Below are positions 1 to 12,205 of a stretch of 64,000 bases of DNA, piece by piece. The notes beneath the pieces were generated by a model that saw nothing but the letters and a program-made list of their open reading frames with translations, had not been told where the DNA came from and did no database searches. The position numbers and the translations under genes were made by a program. The number at the start of each line of letters is the position of its first letter. Positions within the stretch are counted from its first letter, which is position 1. The stretch is from Nigrospora sphaerica. Its lineage: Eukaryota > Ascomycota > Sordariomycetes > Amphisphaeriales > Apiosporaceae. The stretch spans positions 2,976,001-3,040,000 of the forward strand of contig JAGVVL010000013.1 of assembly GCA_018287875.1 (NCBI GenBank). The letters are read 5' to 3'.

Positions 1-43
1 CCAGGAGGCAGCAGGGCCAATCCCGAGCCTGACATGTTCATAG

Positions 44-2654
44 TGAACAAGAGGGAGACGGTGCTTCCAGCAGCCGAAGACCGTCTACCGCGTCGTCGAA
101 CGACGGTGGGCCACCCAGGGGTTTCTATCATCCGCAACCTGGCTCGATGTACGGCCAGCCAAGCCACAATGAGAGAGACTCGGACCGGCGCGGAAGCCAT
201 ACCTCCAACAACAGTGGCTACTCGCAAGGCCAGGGCAACTCGTCATATGTTCTGGCGACGTCCGGCATGGACGAGGCCATGAGCATGAACAACCCACCAC
301 CCTCTGGGTCCAGCTATGAGATGAGCTACCAGCCACGGACGCAGTACCCCCTATTCGTGGTTACACAGGGCCTGCAGCCGAACCTCACCAGCATGGAAAG
401 CCACGAACCCAACCCAGGCCTTCTGGCGCCTCAAGATCACTCCCCTTGGCCGTCGTCGGACAGCAACTTCTCCACGCCCTCGGACAGGAGCCACAGGCAC
501 GGGAATACAGGCTATAACGGCTCCCCTACTTCCGACTGGAACGGCCATTACGTGACGTACACTCCCGTCACCACCGAGATGAGCAGTCCTCTCGACATAC
601 CGTCCAACGCCCCTCTTTTCTTCACCGACCCCTTCTCCTCTCCACATGCCTATGGCCAGGCTATGGATATGTCTATGTCGTACACCGACGAGACTCTGCT
701 TGAACAGGCACACCAGCACCACGCCTATACCGCAGTTCGTAGTCCGACCCCACCGAACCTATCATCATCCGTACACTCGGCTGAATCTTTAGTCACCCTC
801 GCACCAGCCCTATCCGAGCCACACTCAATGGTAGGCCGCTACAAGCAGCCGGCGGCACTCATGGGAACGCTCTCTAGTGCCGCTTTCCTTACGGCCATCA
901 CTTTGTCCCGGCCGGTTCGGAACGCCATTTCCAAGTACCTCGACGTATACTGGGAGCGCTTCGACGTGCTGTTCCCGCTGATCCACCGCCGGAGCTTTGA
1001 AGCCGCGCCGGATGATATACTGCGCTGTGCCATGGCTGCCGTGGCCACGCTGTATCTCGACGGCAGGGAGGATCGCATCAAAGGTAACGAACTGCATGAG
1101 TTTGCCTGGCAAGAAGTCCAACGTGTAAGTTCCCGCCCCGTCCGCGGCGGGTAGGTTCCCCTGCTGACTCGACATAACCAGGTCCCCCAATGGAGCGTTC
1201 AGACCATGCAGGCGATCGTCATATGCGAGTACTATGCCCGGTTCCGAGGTAGGAAAGCGGTGGTTCAGGCGTCGAAGCCCTTCCGGTCGCTATACTCGAG
1301 AGTGAGTCCCCCATCTTCTTCTTCTTTTCGTTTCTTTGATCCCTTTACATATGCTCTCTTCCAGGATCACCTTTTCAGTCTTGTTCTATGTGTTCCCGTC
1401 TCCCAATGGCTCCCGTACTCAATGTCTCCCTCACAGGTGATCGACCCTCAAATCCCACCCGTCTCGTCCCCGTTCGGTGCTACACCCGCACCCGCAAGGA
1501 CGCTTGCAGAACGCTGGTCGGAATGGATAGAGGCCGAGTCTCGTCGCCGGCTACTCGTCAACTGCTTTTGCCTCGACATTCATGTTTCAATCTACCACCA
1601 GCAACGCCCTACACACCGATTCAACTGTCTTCGCCCCCCGATCCCCCTCATCGCCGCAAGCCAAGACCTATGGGCAGCCAAATCCGCCGAAGAATGGGAA
1701 AGGCTCGTGGCCACTGGCGTGCCCCTTACGCCGCCCGCGCTCTCCGAGCTGTGGCAAGTCACTGCCGACATGGTCGCCCATGCGCCCCTACTGGACGCCA
1801 CTACTTTTCTCATGTCGGAGATGCTCCAGCTTTCCGAACGAGACAACTCCATTTACGACTTTTCCTTGCCTCTTAACGAGGAGGACGTGATAGTCATGAA
1901 CGAAATCTGTGCCAAGTTCCCTGGCTCCCCAATTGCATACACGTACCTGGCTCTTCACTGCACTCCGCTACACGACCTCCTCGCCGTCTCGGGCGATACG
2001 TGGTTGTTTACACGCAAGGTGACGCAGCCCCAAAAGTTTCAACAACACCAAAAGCGGCTCACTCAGTGGCTCGCCGGCCCGCACGCCGCCGTCGCGATCC
2101 AGTACGCGGCCAAAGCACTTGACGGTTTCCTGGGTAATTCTAATGTTTACAACAACAACATCAACCGCCACGAGACCGCACCCCTCGAGGCCGTTCTTGA
2201 TCCCGCTTTCACGTCAAAGTCGGATTCCCCAGCTCGCTCCACTGCGCCGAATTCCAAGACTTGGAACCAGAGCAACCTTTCCGACTACTGGGCTCTCTAC
2301 GCCTGCGCCCTCATCTGCTGGGCGTTCGGCCAACCTCGTGGCCGCGATGCCTCTTCAACAGCGGCAAACAGGCGTTTGTCCCACGCCAGCCCTACGGCCG
2401 CCGACAGTGCCGAGGCGGGATCCACGAATAACCCGAGCGAGGCGGAAGCACTGGACTGGTTACGCATGTTGGCCGTGCTCCCCACCGACGAGGTCCTCGG
2501 AGCGCGCGGCCAGCGACGCGAGGCCCTGGCCGTCGTAGCCATGGTCCGACGCAGGCTGGAGGTCGAGGCCGTGGGCGGCAGGAGCCGGCTTCTCGTCGAT
2601 GCCCTCGGAGTTCTGCGGAAGCTCGCAGAGGGTACCAACCGGAAGTGGTTCTGA
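44..2654 (+). CDS. Fungal-specific transcription factor, 3' part (5' end outside window)
   Basis: Partial gene. I read exons about 44-1124, 1182-1301 and 1437-2654, ending in TGA. The 57-bp and 135-bp introns are both multiples of three and both keep the frame. A stop in this frame at 30-32 and a CTGAC...TAG at 29-43 suggest the window opens at the end of an upstream intron. The first part is a Ser/Pro/Gln/Tyr-rich low-complexity region. Then comes a helical stretch with SKYLDVYWERFDVLFPLIHR and later RWSEWIEAESRRRLLVNCF, which is typical of the fungal transcription factor regulatory domain (Fungal_trans, PF04082). The DNA-binding zinc finger must lie upstream, so C2H2 versus Zn2Cys6 cannot be decided. 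It probably acts in the nucleus; targets are unknown. Confidence 0.8.
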
Positions 2655-5600
2655 GCGGCCGCTGTCGTCACCCGCAAAACACCCCAGTCTCCTTCCTCCC
2701 ACGTTACGGCAAACACGCCTCGAAGCAGTGTCCGACGGACGACGCGGGTTTCTTCTTTCCTTGCTACCCTTTACGGCCGAATTTCATTTGAACAACGTAA
2801 CGACTGCACCACCCTTATCTGTATTTTTCTCCCTTTCTCCCCATTCCCCCGGGGGCGATTTCATTGTTTGCATACGCATCTAGTTTAGGCGAGCGGCATC
2901 CTGAGATTGGAGCGAGCTGCGTTTGTTTGGAGAAATACCATACCTCTGTACAATTAGATTCTTTTCTTTGTCTTCTTTCTTAGTTTTTCCTTTCTCTACT
3001 TTTTTTTATTCATCTTCTCCCATCACGAAAATCCAAGCATAGAGGGGAAAATGGTAAGCGGCAATTTTCTTCATGATGTATAACGATCTGGGTTGGCGTT
3101 TGGAGCCGGTGGCGGGCAATTTTTCTTCTTTTTCCCCTTTTCAACGTGCTTCCCCCTTGTTTTCTCGGTCTGGGCTTTCTCGGTATACGAGGCCATGCCT
3201 GCCAGCGAATGACCGATCGGTCTGCATTTCCCGGAGCATTTACGAAGAGCGTTCTGTATCCGCATAGACAGCGGCCGGGCGAGGGCGGCCGTCAGTTTGA
3301 ATACGTAGTTGAGCTCGACGTGCGAGACGGCTGCCCGGGTCAGCGATAGATCCGAGATGAGACGAATATACCGGGTTAAAGCCAAGCATTTGCCCTTTGT
3401 CAACACGAGGACGATTTATCTGCATGTCTTTGACAAAGGAGAGCTACTCAAGGACGCAGGCACTGGCACTTCCGTCTAACCTGGCCGTAGTTTCAGCCCG
3501 GCATGAACATTGACCGCGCTGTTAGGTTAAAAGCGAAGAGAAGTATAGAAACAGGGCTTACTTAGTATGGCTTGACAAGAAGAATCGTAAGTGCCCCTCT
3601 TACTCTGCGAAATTTGCCGGTTTCCGTACTCTGTACGTTTCAAGGCAGCGCCGCGAGAAGCAGGGGAGAAGTACGCAAACCCATGTGTTCTTCTTGTCTG
3701 TCGTTCCAGTTTTCCCCCATCTTCACATGCCAATGCCCCCCTACAGTGCTGTGTAGAGAGGACCCCACTGATGCACCACTAGGCCTGTACTACGTATGCA
3801 CAGCAACGCAGGCCCCAGTGGGCAGGCCCGCGGGCGTTGAGGAGGCGGTATGCACATCGTATGTTGTTGGGCTTTTGCTCCGTCAAAGGACCGGCCAAGA
3901 CGGGTATGCGAAGGGCTGCAGGGCCAAGCAGGTGGTTGTGCAAGCATCCCGTGCTGCTGTTCGAGTTCCCTTGGGCTAGACCTGGGCCCGTTGGGGCGCA
4001 ATGGCGACGGATTCTCGCATGCAGATACAGCGCCAGCTTTGTTTCTTTTACCGCCATTCCAGCGACTTGGGACAGATTGGCTTGGGACAGATTGGTTCTT
4101 AGCCACCAGCCGCAGGCCCGAAGATAGTGGTCCCTTTGTGTGCTTGCCAGGGCGAGCCGGTGTAAGCAGCGCGCTGGAAATTAAGATGTACTCGAAGTAA
4201 TACACGGTAGAGTTGAGTCCCTAGGTTGGCAGCCCTCTGAATGCCTCCTTGATTCCGAGTTTCTCTACCCCTTCCCCCTCCCCCAAGCCTCTCGGTAAGT
4301 ACGGTTCGCACATGCCCCTACGGTACGAGTAGCCTGGAGAAGATAGGATGAGAAAAGCCGCCTGGCTGCGCGGGCCTGAGGCCCGATCGTTGTACAGGCC
4401 GAATCAGCGGCGGCCAGCCGTGCCGAAGTAGGTAAGGAACGGGCCGCGAAGTCGGGAAGCGGGCGGAAAGTTCAAACCTAGCGAGGCTTGTAAAGGCCGT
4501 CGACGGTTACATTTTGACTACTTCCTGTGGCGCGGCACTTGGGATTTGTGACGGCGCGACGATGAGACAGCGAGGCTTCGAGTACGAGAACGCACAACCA
4601 CCACAACCGCCGACGGGCACTTGTCATGCGTGCCGAGGCGCGTCGCATGCTTATTTAACTGGGATGTTTGTAGCGGTCAAGGACCGTTGGTGCTTGGGGT
4701 GCAGCCGCTGAGCCCCAACTCTTTTTTTCGAATGAGACACTGGACGGCAAGCGACCTAGCTGAAGCAAGCCAACGGTGCTTGTTTTATGACGCAGCATCG
4801 GGTCCGACGCGCCCCGCAAGTTCGTCGGCAACAAGCACGTCCGTGGCAACGCGGCCACGAGATTTTGTGAGCGATCCCAAGCCCAATATGGAAAGTGAGT
4901 AGAAGCTGGCCATACGGCATGGATGGAGAGGAAGAGAGATGGGCCCTCGGAGGGTTCGCAATCGCCAGCCTCCCCCGCCCCTTCATTCAGTCAACCCACC
5001 TGCGAATACCGGAACTCTCCCTCTGTACCTCTTTACCTGGTACATATGATATGGTCTGCGAGGCGGCCATGTACGAAATCCATCCTGGATTCCGCGGCAT
5101 TGCGGCAGCTCCACCCATCGAAAAGGGATAATTGGATGGGGACCGGAGTGTGCAGATTAGAACAAGGGTGCTGCTACACGTTCACCCATACACTCACGCC
5201 CACGCCGGCACACAGGCACACCTCCATACTACTACACGTACACCCACACCCACATGTTGACACACTGACACGCAACGCATGCCAACAATTGGACAGGTGT
5301 GGACAGATTCGAGAGGGGGGGACGAATTGACGCTCGAAAGTGGTTGCCGGATGGGTGCTCGGGAAATGGTTGCTGGAGGGATGCTGGCAGCTGGTGGACG
5401 AGCTACATCCTCATACGTCACAGAAGCCCAGGCAAAGCAGGCAGACGCGGCGACATTAGCAATCTCGCTGCCGACGCTGCCGAAATCCCAGGCGAAACGG
5501 TTGGACCGCGCCAGCAACGGCGGCGGCGGCAAGTAGCATAGTATCCTATCCCCGTGAGACGGGAATCCGGTCAGCGAAATACGTCCCAATCCACGCGGCC

Positions 5601-6563
5601 TACGTCAGGCCCTGCCATGGATGCCTCCATGCCCTGCCACGCCCTGCCATCCCACACCCATTTACGCATTACTACTACCAAGAAGTACGAAGTACGGAGT
5701 ACCTAACGGGCTACCTACCAGGGCTCCGGGCTCCTACACGACCTCTTCTTATCAAAGGAGCCAGCCAGACACACGGACACCCACCCACTTTCCCCCGGCT
5801 GACGGGGCCCATTGGAGGAAGGGGTGCTCGTTCGGTTGTGCGTTCTGGGGGCAGGTAATTAAAAGAGAAAAAAGAAAAGCCCGCCAAAAGGGCCGCATTA
5901 CCTCAACTCGGGGCTCTGTGGCGCCCAATGATTCCAGCCGCTTCCTTGGTTCGGCCAGAGGATCCCGGACGTGCCAGCCCAACTCCAAACCCCCCCCGTC
6001 CGCAACCCGCAGTCTCGTAGGCCGTATGGCCGATGTCTCTTTTTGCTCTGCCGCCCATCCATCTGCTATCGCACAGTACCTGGAGGTCGGGGGGCGTCGT
6101 GGGACCCAGCCATCCCATCGCTCTGGGAGCCCACTCCTCCTGCCCACCCAGCCCTGCTGCTGCCCTCAATGCGACCGTACGGGGCCTACGCCTTCTTGCA
6201 TCTGCACCTGCGCCTGCGCCTGCACCTTCCCTGTCAGCCCGTGCCTGCCACCCTAGCTTACAGGCCCGCAATCGCCGCTAGCTTCGATTTTGATTTGAAC
6301 CCGCCCAGAAGCTTCCACTTTTCCTGCGTGGGCTGCGCGCACTTCCGGGCTCGAGCTCCCCGTCCTCTCTCTCGTCATCTCGGGACGGATATCGAAATCG
6401 AAAAAACCCGCGATTGCCAATTCAACCCTCTGCGCCGCCCGTCTGCCCTCTGCCCACCCGTGTCGCAACTCTTCCGCAGAGACCCGTCTACCATATTCAC
6501 CTCAGACCCGAGCCCAGCGCTGACACTCCTTTGCCGCTCCCCTCGCGCCCGTTACCGCACACC
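2655..6563. other. Intergenic region, 3.9 kb, no gene found
   Basis: No reading frame here has credible domain content or codon pattern. The left end is an AT- and T-rich likely 3' UTR of the transcription factor (about 2750-3010). A 15-bp tandem duplication lies at 4066-4095 and an AC-rich simple tract at about 5168-5279. The last 300 bases are pyrimidine-rich, as expected for promoter and leader of the next gene. Confidence 0.6.
4066..4095. repeat. Perfect 15-bp tandem duplication
   Basis: The unit CTTGGGACAGATTGG occurs twice head to tail with no mismatch. It is non-coding and looks like a recent slippage or repair duplication. Confidence 0.9.
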
Positions 6564-9500
6564 ATGGGCAGCTTTCTCTTCACCTGGTAAGTGCATATGT
6601 GCGCTTTGCGCCCTGCGCCCTGCGCGCGCGCGCGCGCGTTGTGGGAAACTCTGTTGCGGACGCGATGGTCGTGGGAGCTCTTCGGTCTTCGGCGCCCGCT
6701 TCGCCGCTTTTCTTGAGCAGCCTTTAGCTTTTCATCAAGCCCCCTCCGTCTCCCCATCGCGTGCGCGCGACTCGTTACCAACGGTTGCGCTACTCGGCTT
6801 GCTCTGCTGCCGTTTCTACTATATGCGGAGCCACCCCCAAGGCTGACGTGATCGCCTCACTCCAAGGGACCATCCCGCGTCCGAGGTCTACGTGACCGGC
6901 GACTTCGACGGCTGGAAGAAAACGGAGAAACTAGAAAAGGTCGGCGATCGCTTCGAGAAGCTGGTCAAACTGGACGACGCCTCCCAAAAGATTGACTACA
7001 AGGTTCGTAACAGTCGCTTCCCTCCAGTCGCTCGAGCGTTCTTGTTTCCGCACCCCTTTGGGCGTCCTGTGTCCTTTCCTTCCCAATCACCTCTCAATTC
7101 GCCGCCACGTCCGACACGCGCAGCGAAAGCGCAAGCTGCGCCGGGCCACTCGCAGCCTCCAATACCAGAGGAACTCGCAAACTTTGTGAATGCGGAAACC
7201 CGAAACCTCCAGGCCAGGAATAGAGGCTCCTGAAACTGCGCGGACGCGCCTGCGCGACAAGAACCCCTTCCGCCACGCTTTGCTGCCATGGATGTCAGTC
7301 GCCGCCGGGTGCGCTGTCTTTTCTACCTTCTCTCCTGCCCGCTCATCACCAGCTGGTGTTGTGGGAAGCCACGCGGGCCAGATTCCCACGTTGCAAGAGA
7401 GTTTCGTGCCAACAAACCCCCTGGAATCCTGCTGCTGTTGTGTGTGGCAATGGCTTCATGGGGACCCACGCGGGAGGACGCCTTGGTGCATCCGCCTTGA
7501 GATGGGACTATACGCCTTGCCACTATTCGCCTTGCCAGTGACGCATGACGCAAGGCGCGATAGTGGGAGCTGCCGCCGCCATACTTGCTTTGATTGGATG
7601 GTGGCCGCCGGCGGGCGGTGAAGCCAAGCTGCCGATAGGCCAATGGCTCGCAGGGCTGGCGGTAGTTTCGCAATGCGCCGACTTCCTGAATACTTCAGTT
7701 GTCCCTGTCGTCCGGCCAGCCAGTCCGCGCTCCCAGAAGCTGAGCAAGTGCAAAGCAGATTCAGTTTGCTCGCCGGTGAGCCTTGGTTGTGACGGCGTTC
7801 CGTGGGTTGCCAGTCAGCAATGAGCCTCGAATGCGATGGCGGCGGCGGCGGTGGGGTGGCGGTAAGCCGTCAAGGTTCAGCTGAGCCAAACGCACGGCAA
7901 AGAGGAAGCCACAGCACACGACACTTGACCAACGGACATCGTCATAGCTGTGACGATGGAACGAGGTCTTACTTCATCTTTGAACGCGAGGGGTGGTGGA
8001 GTTGCCCAAGGCGCCAATTTCCCACAAGCCCCCCCATGACCATGGGCCACCGGCCGACCCTGGTCACTTCCGTGTCGCTTTCTTTCCATTCCCTGTTCGT
8101 CTGGAGTCACAGCCGAGGCCTGGCGTCTGTGTTGCGTCCTGTGTTTGGTATTGACGTCCACTCCAATTCGGCTGAGCTGTTGGCTAAATCCCGCCGTCTC
8201 CGGCCATTCATTCCCTGAGTTCCAAGGAGCCAACACCAATCTCGCTTTCCAACACAAATCCTCGCCCCCTTCCGAGCTAGCCAACACCCTCCAGTTTACA
8301 CTTTTCATATTCTTCCGTGCCCTTCCTACCTACCCACTTCCCGCACAACCCAGAAGATATATCGTAGTGCGCAACTGGCCACCAACCCAGCCGTGTTCGC
8401 TAATCATTGACCCCGCCCCAACAGTTTGTCGTCGACGGCAACTGGACTACCGACCACACTGCTCCCAAGGAAAGCGACGAGAGCGGAAACGAAAACAACA
8501 TCCTGACGCCGGATCGCATCATCAAGGACGCAGCTGCGGATACCACCATGATGAACTCGGCCGCTCCCGATGCCACCACGGCCGCTCTGGCCGCCGACGC
8601 TCCTTTGGAAAAGAAAGAGGAGAAGCCCGACGGTCTCCCGGGCACGTTCCCCGAAACACCTGCTTTCGACCTGGAGAAGCAGTTGAGCGTTAACCCCCTG
8701 CCTGCGGCACCCGGCGCCGTCAACCCTGTCCAGCTCCCCCCCGGCGACAAAATTCCCGATGCGTTGGTCGGCGGTAGCACCACGGATAACGTCAAGCTGG
8801 ATGCCGACTCGTACAACAAAGCTGATGCTTTGCCCGGTACGTGAACCTTCACTAGCTGGAAGCACCCAGAGTGGTACTGACATACGAGCAGAGGGCGCGA
8901 TAGCATTCCTCAGCTCTGCCGCCCCTGCTTCCACGACCGCTGCCCTGGCCGCGGATGCGCCCATTGAAACAAAGGTCCCCGAGGTCGTCAAGGAGAGCCA
9001 GGAGAAGGCCGACGTCCCTCCAGAGGCCAGCGCTGTGCCCGCGGAAGTGGCGGAGAAGGCCGAGGTCGAGAAGGAGCTGCTCGACAAGGTCGCTGAGGCA
9101 CCCTCGACCTCGGAGGGTACCGCCGGCCTGGGTACCGAGAAGACGGAGAGCACGGTTGATGCCAAGGAGGCGGCTGCATCCGTCGCCGCCGCTGCCGCCG
9201 CCGTTGGCAGTGCCGCTGTGGTCGGTGCTGTTGCCGCCAAGGACGTGGCTGCCGAGAAGGCGGCTGCTGCTGTGAGCACGGCTCAGGCCACCGCCACCGA
9301 GGCTGCCGCCAACCTGCCTGACTCTGTCAAGAAGCAGCTTCCCGAGTCCATTCAGAATGCGATCGGCACTACCAACCAGGGGGAGACTATCCAGGAGGTT
9401 TCCGCTGCGGTGCCGTTGGAGGTGAAGCAGTCGATTGCCGAGGCCGGCGAGAGCCCCGAGGCTGCCGCCAACACTGAGGCGGTGGTCGAGAAGATGGCCA

Positions 9501-10084
9501 TGGAGAACCAGCTCCTGAAGGAGGTCAAGCCCACTGAGGAGCTCGCCGCCGCTGCGGCCGCCGGCACCAGCTTGACGGCCGCCGAGGAGTCCAAGACGGA
9601 GAAGTCGGAGGTTGCCCAGGCTGCCGAAGAGGCTGTGGAGAAGGCGGAGAAGGCGATCCACCCCAGCGAGACGAATGCTGAGGAGCAGCCGTCGGAGGTG
9701 GCCAAGGTTGCCGACCAGGCCCTGGAGAACGCTGGTGTCGCCAAGGCTGACGAGGCACCCGCTTCTACCGACGCTAGCGCCGGCACTGCTGCTGCTGCCG
9801 ATGCCGCTGCCCCCAGCGACGCTACCCCGATTGTCACTGTCAACGGACACCAGCCGGAGCCTACTGTCGAGGCCAAGCCGGAGCCTGCTACCGAGGCCAC
9901 GCCGGAGCCTGCTACCGACGTTAAGCCGGAGCCTGCTACCGAGGCCAAGACTGACTCAAGCAACCTGACGCCCGAGCCCAGCAGCCCCACGAAGACGGAG
10001 GGCGCGCCCCCGTCGGAGAAGAAGAAAAAGAACCGCCTCAGCGCTCTTTTCAGCAAGATCCGGCCCAAGAAGTCGAGCAAATAA
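6564..10084 (+). CDS. Crp1-like protein with AMPK1 glycogen-binding domain
   Basis: Four exons: 6564-6586, 6867-7002, 8425-8836 and 8892-10084, giving 587 residues. The start lies in CACCATGGG. Spliced residues 1-60 read MGSFLFTWDHPASEVYVTGDF, then DGW...KIDYK and FVVDGNW. This is the E-set/AMPK1_CBM fold seen in yeast Crp1 and Mdg1. The rest is Ala/Glu/Lys-rich and disordered, with four 8-residue PEPATEAK-type repeats and a basic tail (KKKKNRLSALFSKIRPKKSS). Yeast Crp1 binds cruciform DNA and Mdg1 acts in pheromone signalling; the role here is unknown. Intron 1 (280 bp) uses an AAG acceptor. Intron 2 is 1422 bp, very long for a fungus, and interrupts the domain. Intron 3 is 55 bp. Frame and phase agree at every junction. 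Confidence 0.88.
9851..9946 (+). repeat. 24-bp coding tandem repeat, four copies
   Basis: Four consecutive 24-bp units at 9851, 9875, 9899 and 9923, based on AAGCCGGAGCCTGCTACCGA plus GGCC. They encode the 8-residue motif KPEPATEA in the Crp1-like protein. Units 2 to 4 differ at only a few positions, so copy number may vary between strains. Confidence 0.9.
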
Positions 10085-10603
10085 GACGGGCGAGCTGCGT
10101 GCTTCTGGTCTTGTGGGCAGCAAAGTCATCAGCTTGGTTGTCTTTGGGTTCCTTTTTGAGTTTATGATTCCCCGTCTTATGTCACCACGTTTTCACCTGG
10201 TATAGGCAGTAGATCGAGTTTTTCGTTTTGCAAGGCATCAGGCTTCTAATGTATGATAATACCCGTCTAATAGCATACTGATCAGTCTCGTGTATCGTGT
10301 ATGGCACTGTGCTCTTGCCCCATCGTCCTCAAAAGTGTGTCGAGCTGGAGTGGCGTACCAACTGTGACTGCTGTGCTGAACAAACAAGGGAGCATCAGTG
10401 CGCTCTGACATGACGCCGTGGCTCCTCGATATGGGCATGGTCATATTGCAATCCAGATTCCTTCCTACCATAACTAGACGTTTTGGCGTAGGCTAACTAT
10501 AACTGGCATGTGGCAAGTGGCATCCTATCTCTCGCACTTAGGTGGGTAGCACTATGTTCTGAACCACAGTTTATCGATATGTCGAGTGAACAGACATGAA
10601 TCA

Positions 10604-10620
10604 GGGGGAGGGAGGGAGGG
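10604..10620 (+). repeat. G-quadruplex-type motif
   Basis: GGGGGAGGGAGGGAGGG fits the G3-N1-G3-N1-G3-N1-G3 consensus exactly, with minimal one-base loops. It lies about 65 bp past the 3' end of the tRNA gene, in the path of any read-through. Confidence 0.8.
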
Positions 10621-10684
10621 AGGAGGAGGGTATTCTGGAATGAAGGAGTAAAAAATACGTCACCGGAAATGATGAGTACGATGC

Positions 10685-10689
10685 AAAAA
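10685..10689 (-). terminator. RNA polymerase III terminator of tRNA-Ser
   Basis: On the minus strand a TTTTT run begins 5 bases after the discriminator base of the tRNA, the usual Pol III stop. Confidence 0.8.
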
Positions 10690-10693
10690 GGAT

Positions 10694-10789
10694 CGACACG
10701 AGCAGGATTTGAACCTGCGCTCCCGAAGGAATAAGATGACTGAATTGATCAATTCGAGTCTTACGCAATAACCACTCTGCCATCGTGCC
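10694..10789 (-). tRNA. tRNA-Ser (anticodon CGA) with 15-nt intron
   Basis: Reverse strand. The acceptor stem GGCACGA pairs with TCGTGTC (one G-U) and the discriminator is G, as in serine tRNAs. The A box region is TGGCAGAGTGG and the B box GGTTCAAATCC. The anticodon stem TAAGA/TCTTA encloses 22 nt. Removing 15 nt (10738-10752) right after the base 3' of the anticodon leaves a seven-base loop CTCGAAA with anticodon CGA, reading UCG codons. A long variable arm (TTCCTTCGGGAG) marks a class II tRNA. The gene is 96 nt and the mature form 81 nt before CCA addition. Yeast tRNA-Ser(CGA) also has an intron at this place. Confidence 0.95.
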
Positions 10790-12205
10790 CGAATGGATTT
10801 TCTTTGATCCGCTTGTGAAATATGGGCGTCTTATCGTGCTATAAACAAGTACACTATCAATTTGCTAGGGACGGGGACGGATTCTGCGGAGGAAGGCAAA
10901 AACCAGATGCAGGGATCAGCTTTAAAGCAGTCTTGGTCCCGCCTGCAACAGGATTGGATGTCGGCCTCGCCCGTCCTGTAATAACAGATGTTGCTCCCAT
11001 ACCGTTAGCATGCGTGCCGTTTATCTTGATTTCACCTGCCCGACTGTTACGGTGGGGCAAAGTATCCCGAGGTATTGGATCCCCGATGCTACGATGGATT
11101 GGAGTAACCGAGATGGGAACGTAAGAGACGGGCTTGACAAAAGCCACGAGTGTTTTGTCAACCTAGCCGAGAGGCGGGAGAGCAAGAGCCATCGCCTATA
11201 AATATTTTTGGGGGTTTGGTGCGGTTTGTCTGTTACGAAGTGCGTACGTCTTTCGGTTGGGGTAAACCATGTACACCGTACGCAGCCAACGGACGGACGG
11301 GTCCTAAACGTACCCCATATCCGCTGCGCATAGGTGAGACCCTCTCACGTCATATACTTACCTAACCGAGCACTCGCCCAAGGTAAAGTAGGCAGACAGA
11401 CAGACGGCCGCAGAGGCAGGCAGGCGTTCACGGAGCTACGAGCATCGTGGAAGGGGATGCATGAGATTGCACTCGTAGACGGGAGGGCACCGACCGTCGA
11501 TGGCTGTTCAACTTCCGGCACACCTATTTACCTACCTGGGTCAGTAGTTATTAGGCGGTAGATGGCGAGCTACAGCTGCTGGCAGAGAGGAGACCGAGGG
11601 CGTACAGACAGAGGGAGGGAGAGGCAAAGAAAGGCCTTCTCACTGCCCCGCCAGTCGCAAGTCCAGTGACGGCCTGTGACTCTTTCGATCGGGCGAACAA
11701 ACCCCATCCGTCCAATCGCAATCGACCAATCCTCGGCCTTTGCCCCCCCCATCTGCCTCTGCCTCTGCCTCTGCCTTCCGACCTTCTCATCCACCAACTA
11801 ACTCCTCACTCCGTCTACCACAACCTCCCCGGGGTCCGTCCTTCTCTGGACCCCTTCGTTGCCACTCCGTGTTCCTGCCGGGCTAATCTATCAAATTGCC
11901 CGTGTCGCCCCATTTACCTACCGACTTCCTTACTAACTTGCAACCACAACATCAGCCATATCATTAGCGACCCTGTACCGTCCTTGCTGGTGACGACTGT
12001 CCTACATTAGCTCACTCCGCTTGTCGGTCCGGGTTCGTCAAGAAGCTATTTCACGACCTGTCTCCGCCCCGGACAGGCAAGTAAAAGCCGGGGGAACCGA
12101 CACCGGCCACGCCGCGGCCGGACACGCTCGTTGCCATCGAATCCAGCCCATTTGGCGCGATCCTCGTCGCCCCTCTCCGATCCTCGGCCGCGCTCTCTTG
12201 TCATA
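10790..12205. other. Intergenic and leader of the RING-finger gene
   Basis: No gene supported. It contains four CTGCCT hexamers at 11753-11776 and a pyrimidine-rich stretch of several hundred bases up to the start codon at 12206, typical of a fungal promoter and leader. Confidence 0.6.
11753..11776. repeat. CTGCCT hexanucleotide microsatellite (4 copies)
   Basis: Four exact tandem CTGCCT units in the presumed promoter of the RING-finger gene. Confidence 0.9.

Larger units (their letters stand above)
10085..10693. other. Intergenic, with G-quadruplex motif
   Basis: Probable 3' UTR of the Crp1-like gene followed by spacer. It holds no gene. A purine tract at 10604-10630 contains four G-runs separated by single A residues. 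Confidence 0.6.

Noticed and set aside
8852..9850. 332-codon minus-strand ORF opposite the Crp1-like gene
   Set aside because: Leu/Gly/Ser-rich mirror of an Ala/Glu-rich coding strand, with no motif of its own.
10601..10783. 60-codon minus-strand ORF
   Set aside because: It overlaps the complete tRNA-Ser gene; the frame is incidental.
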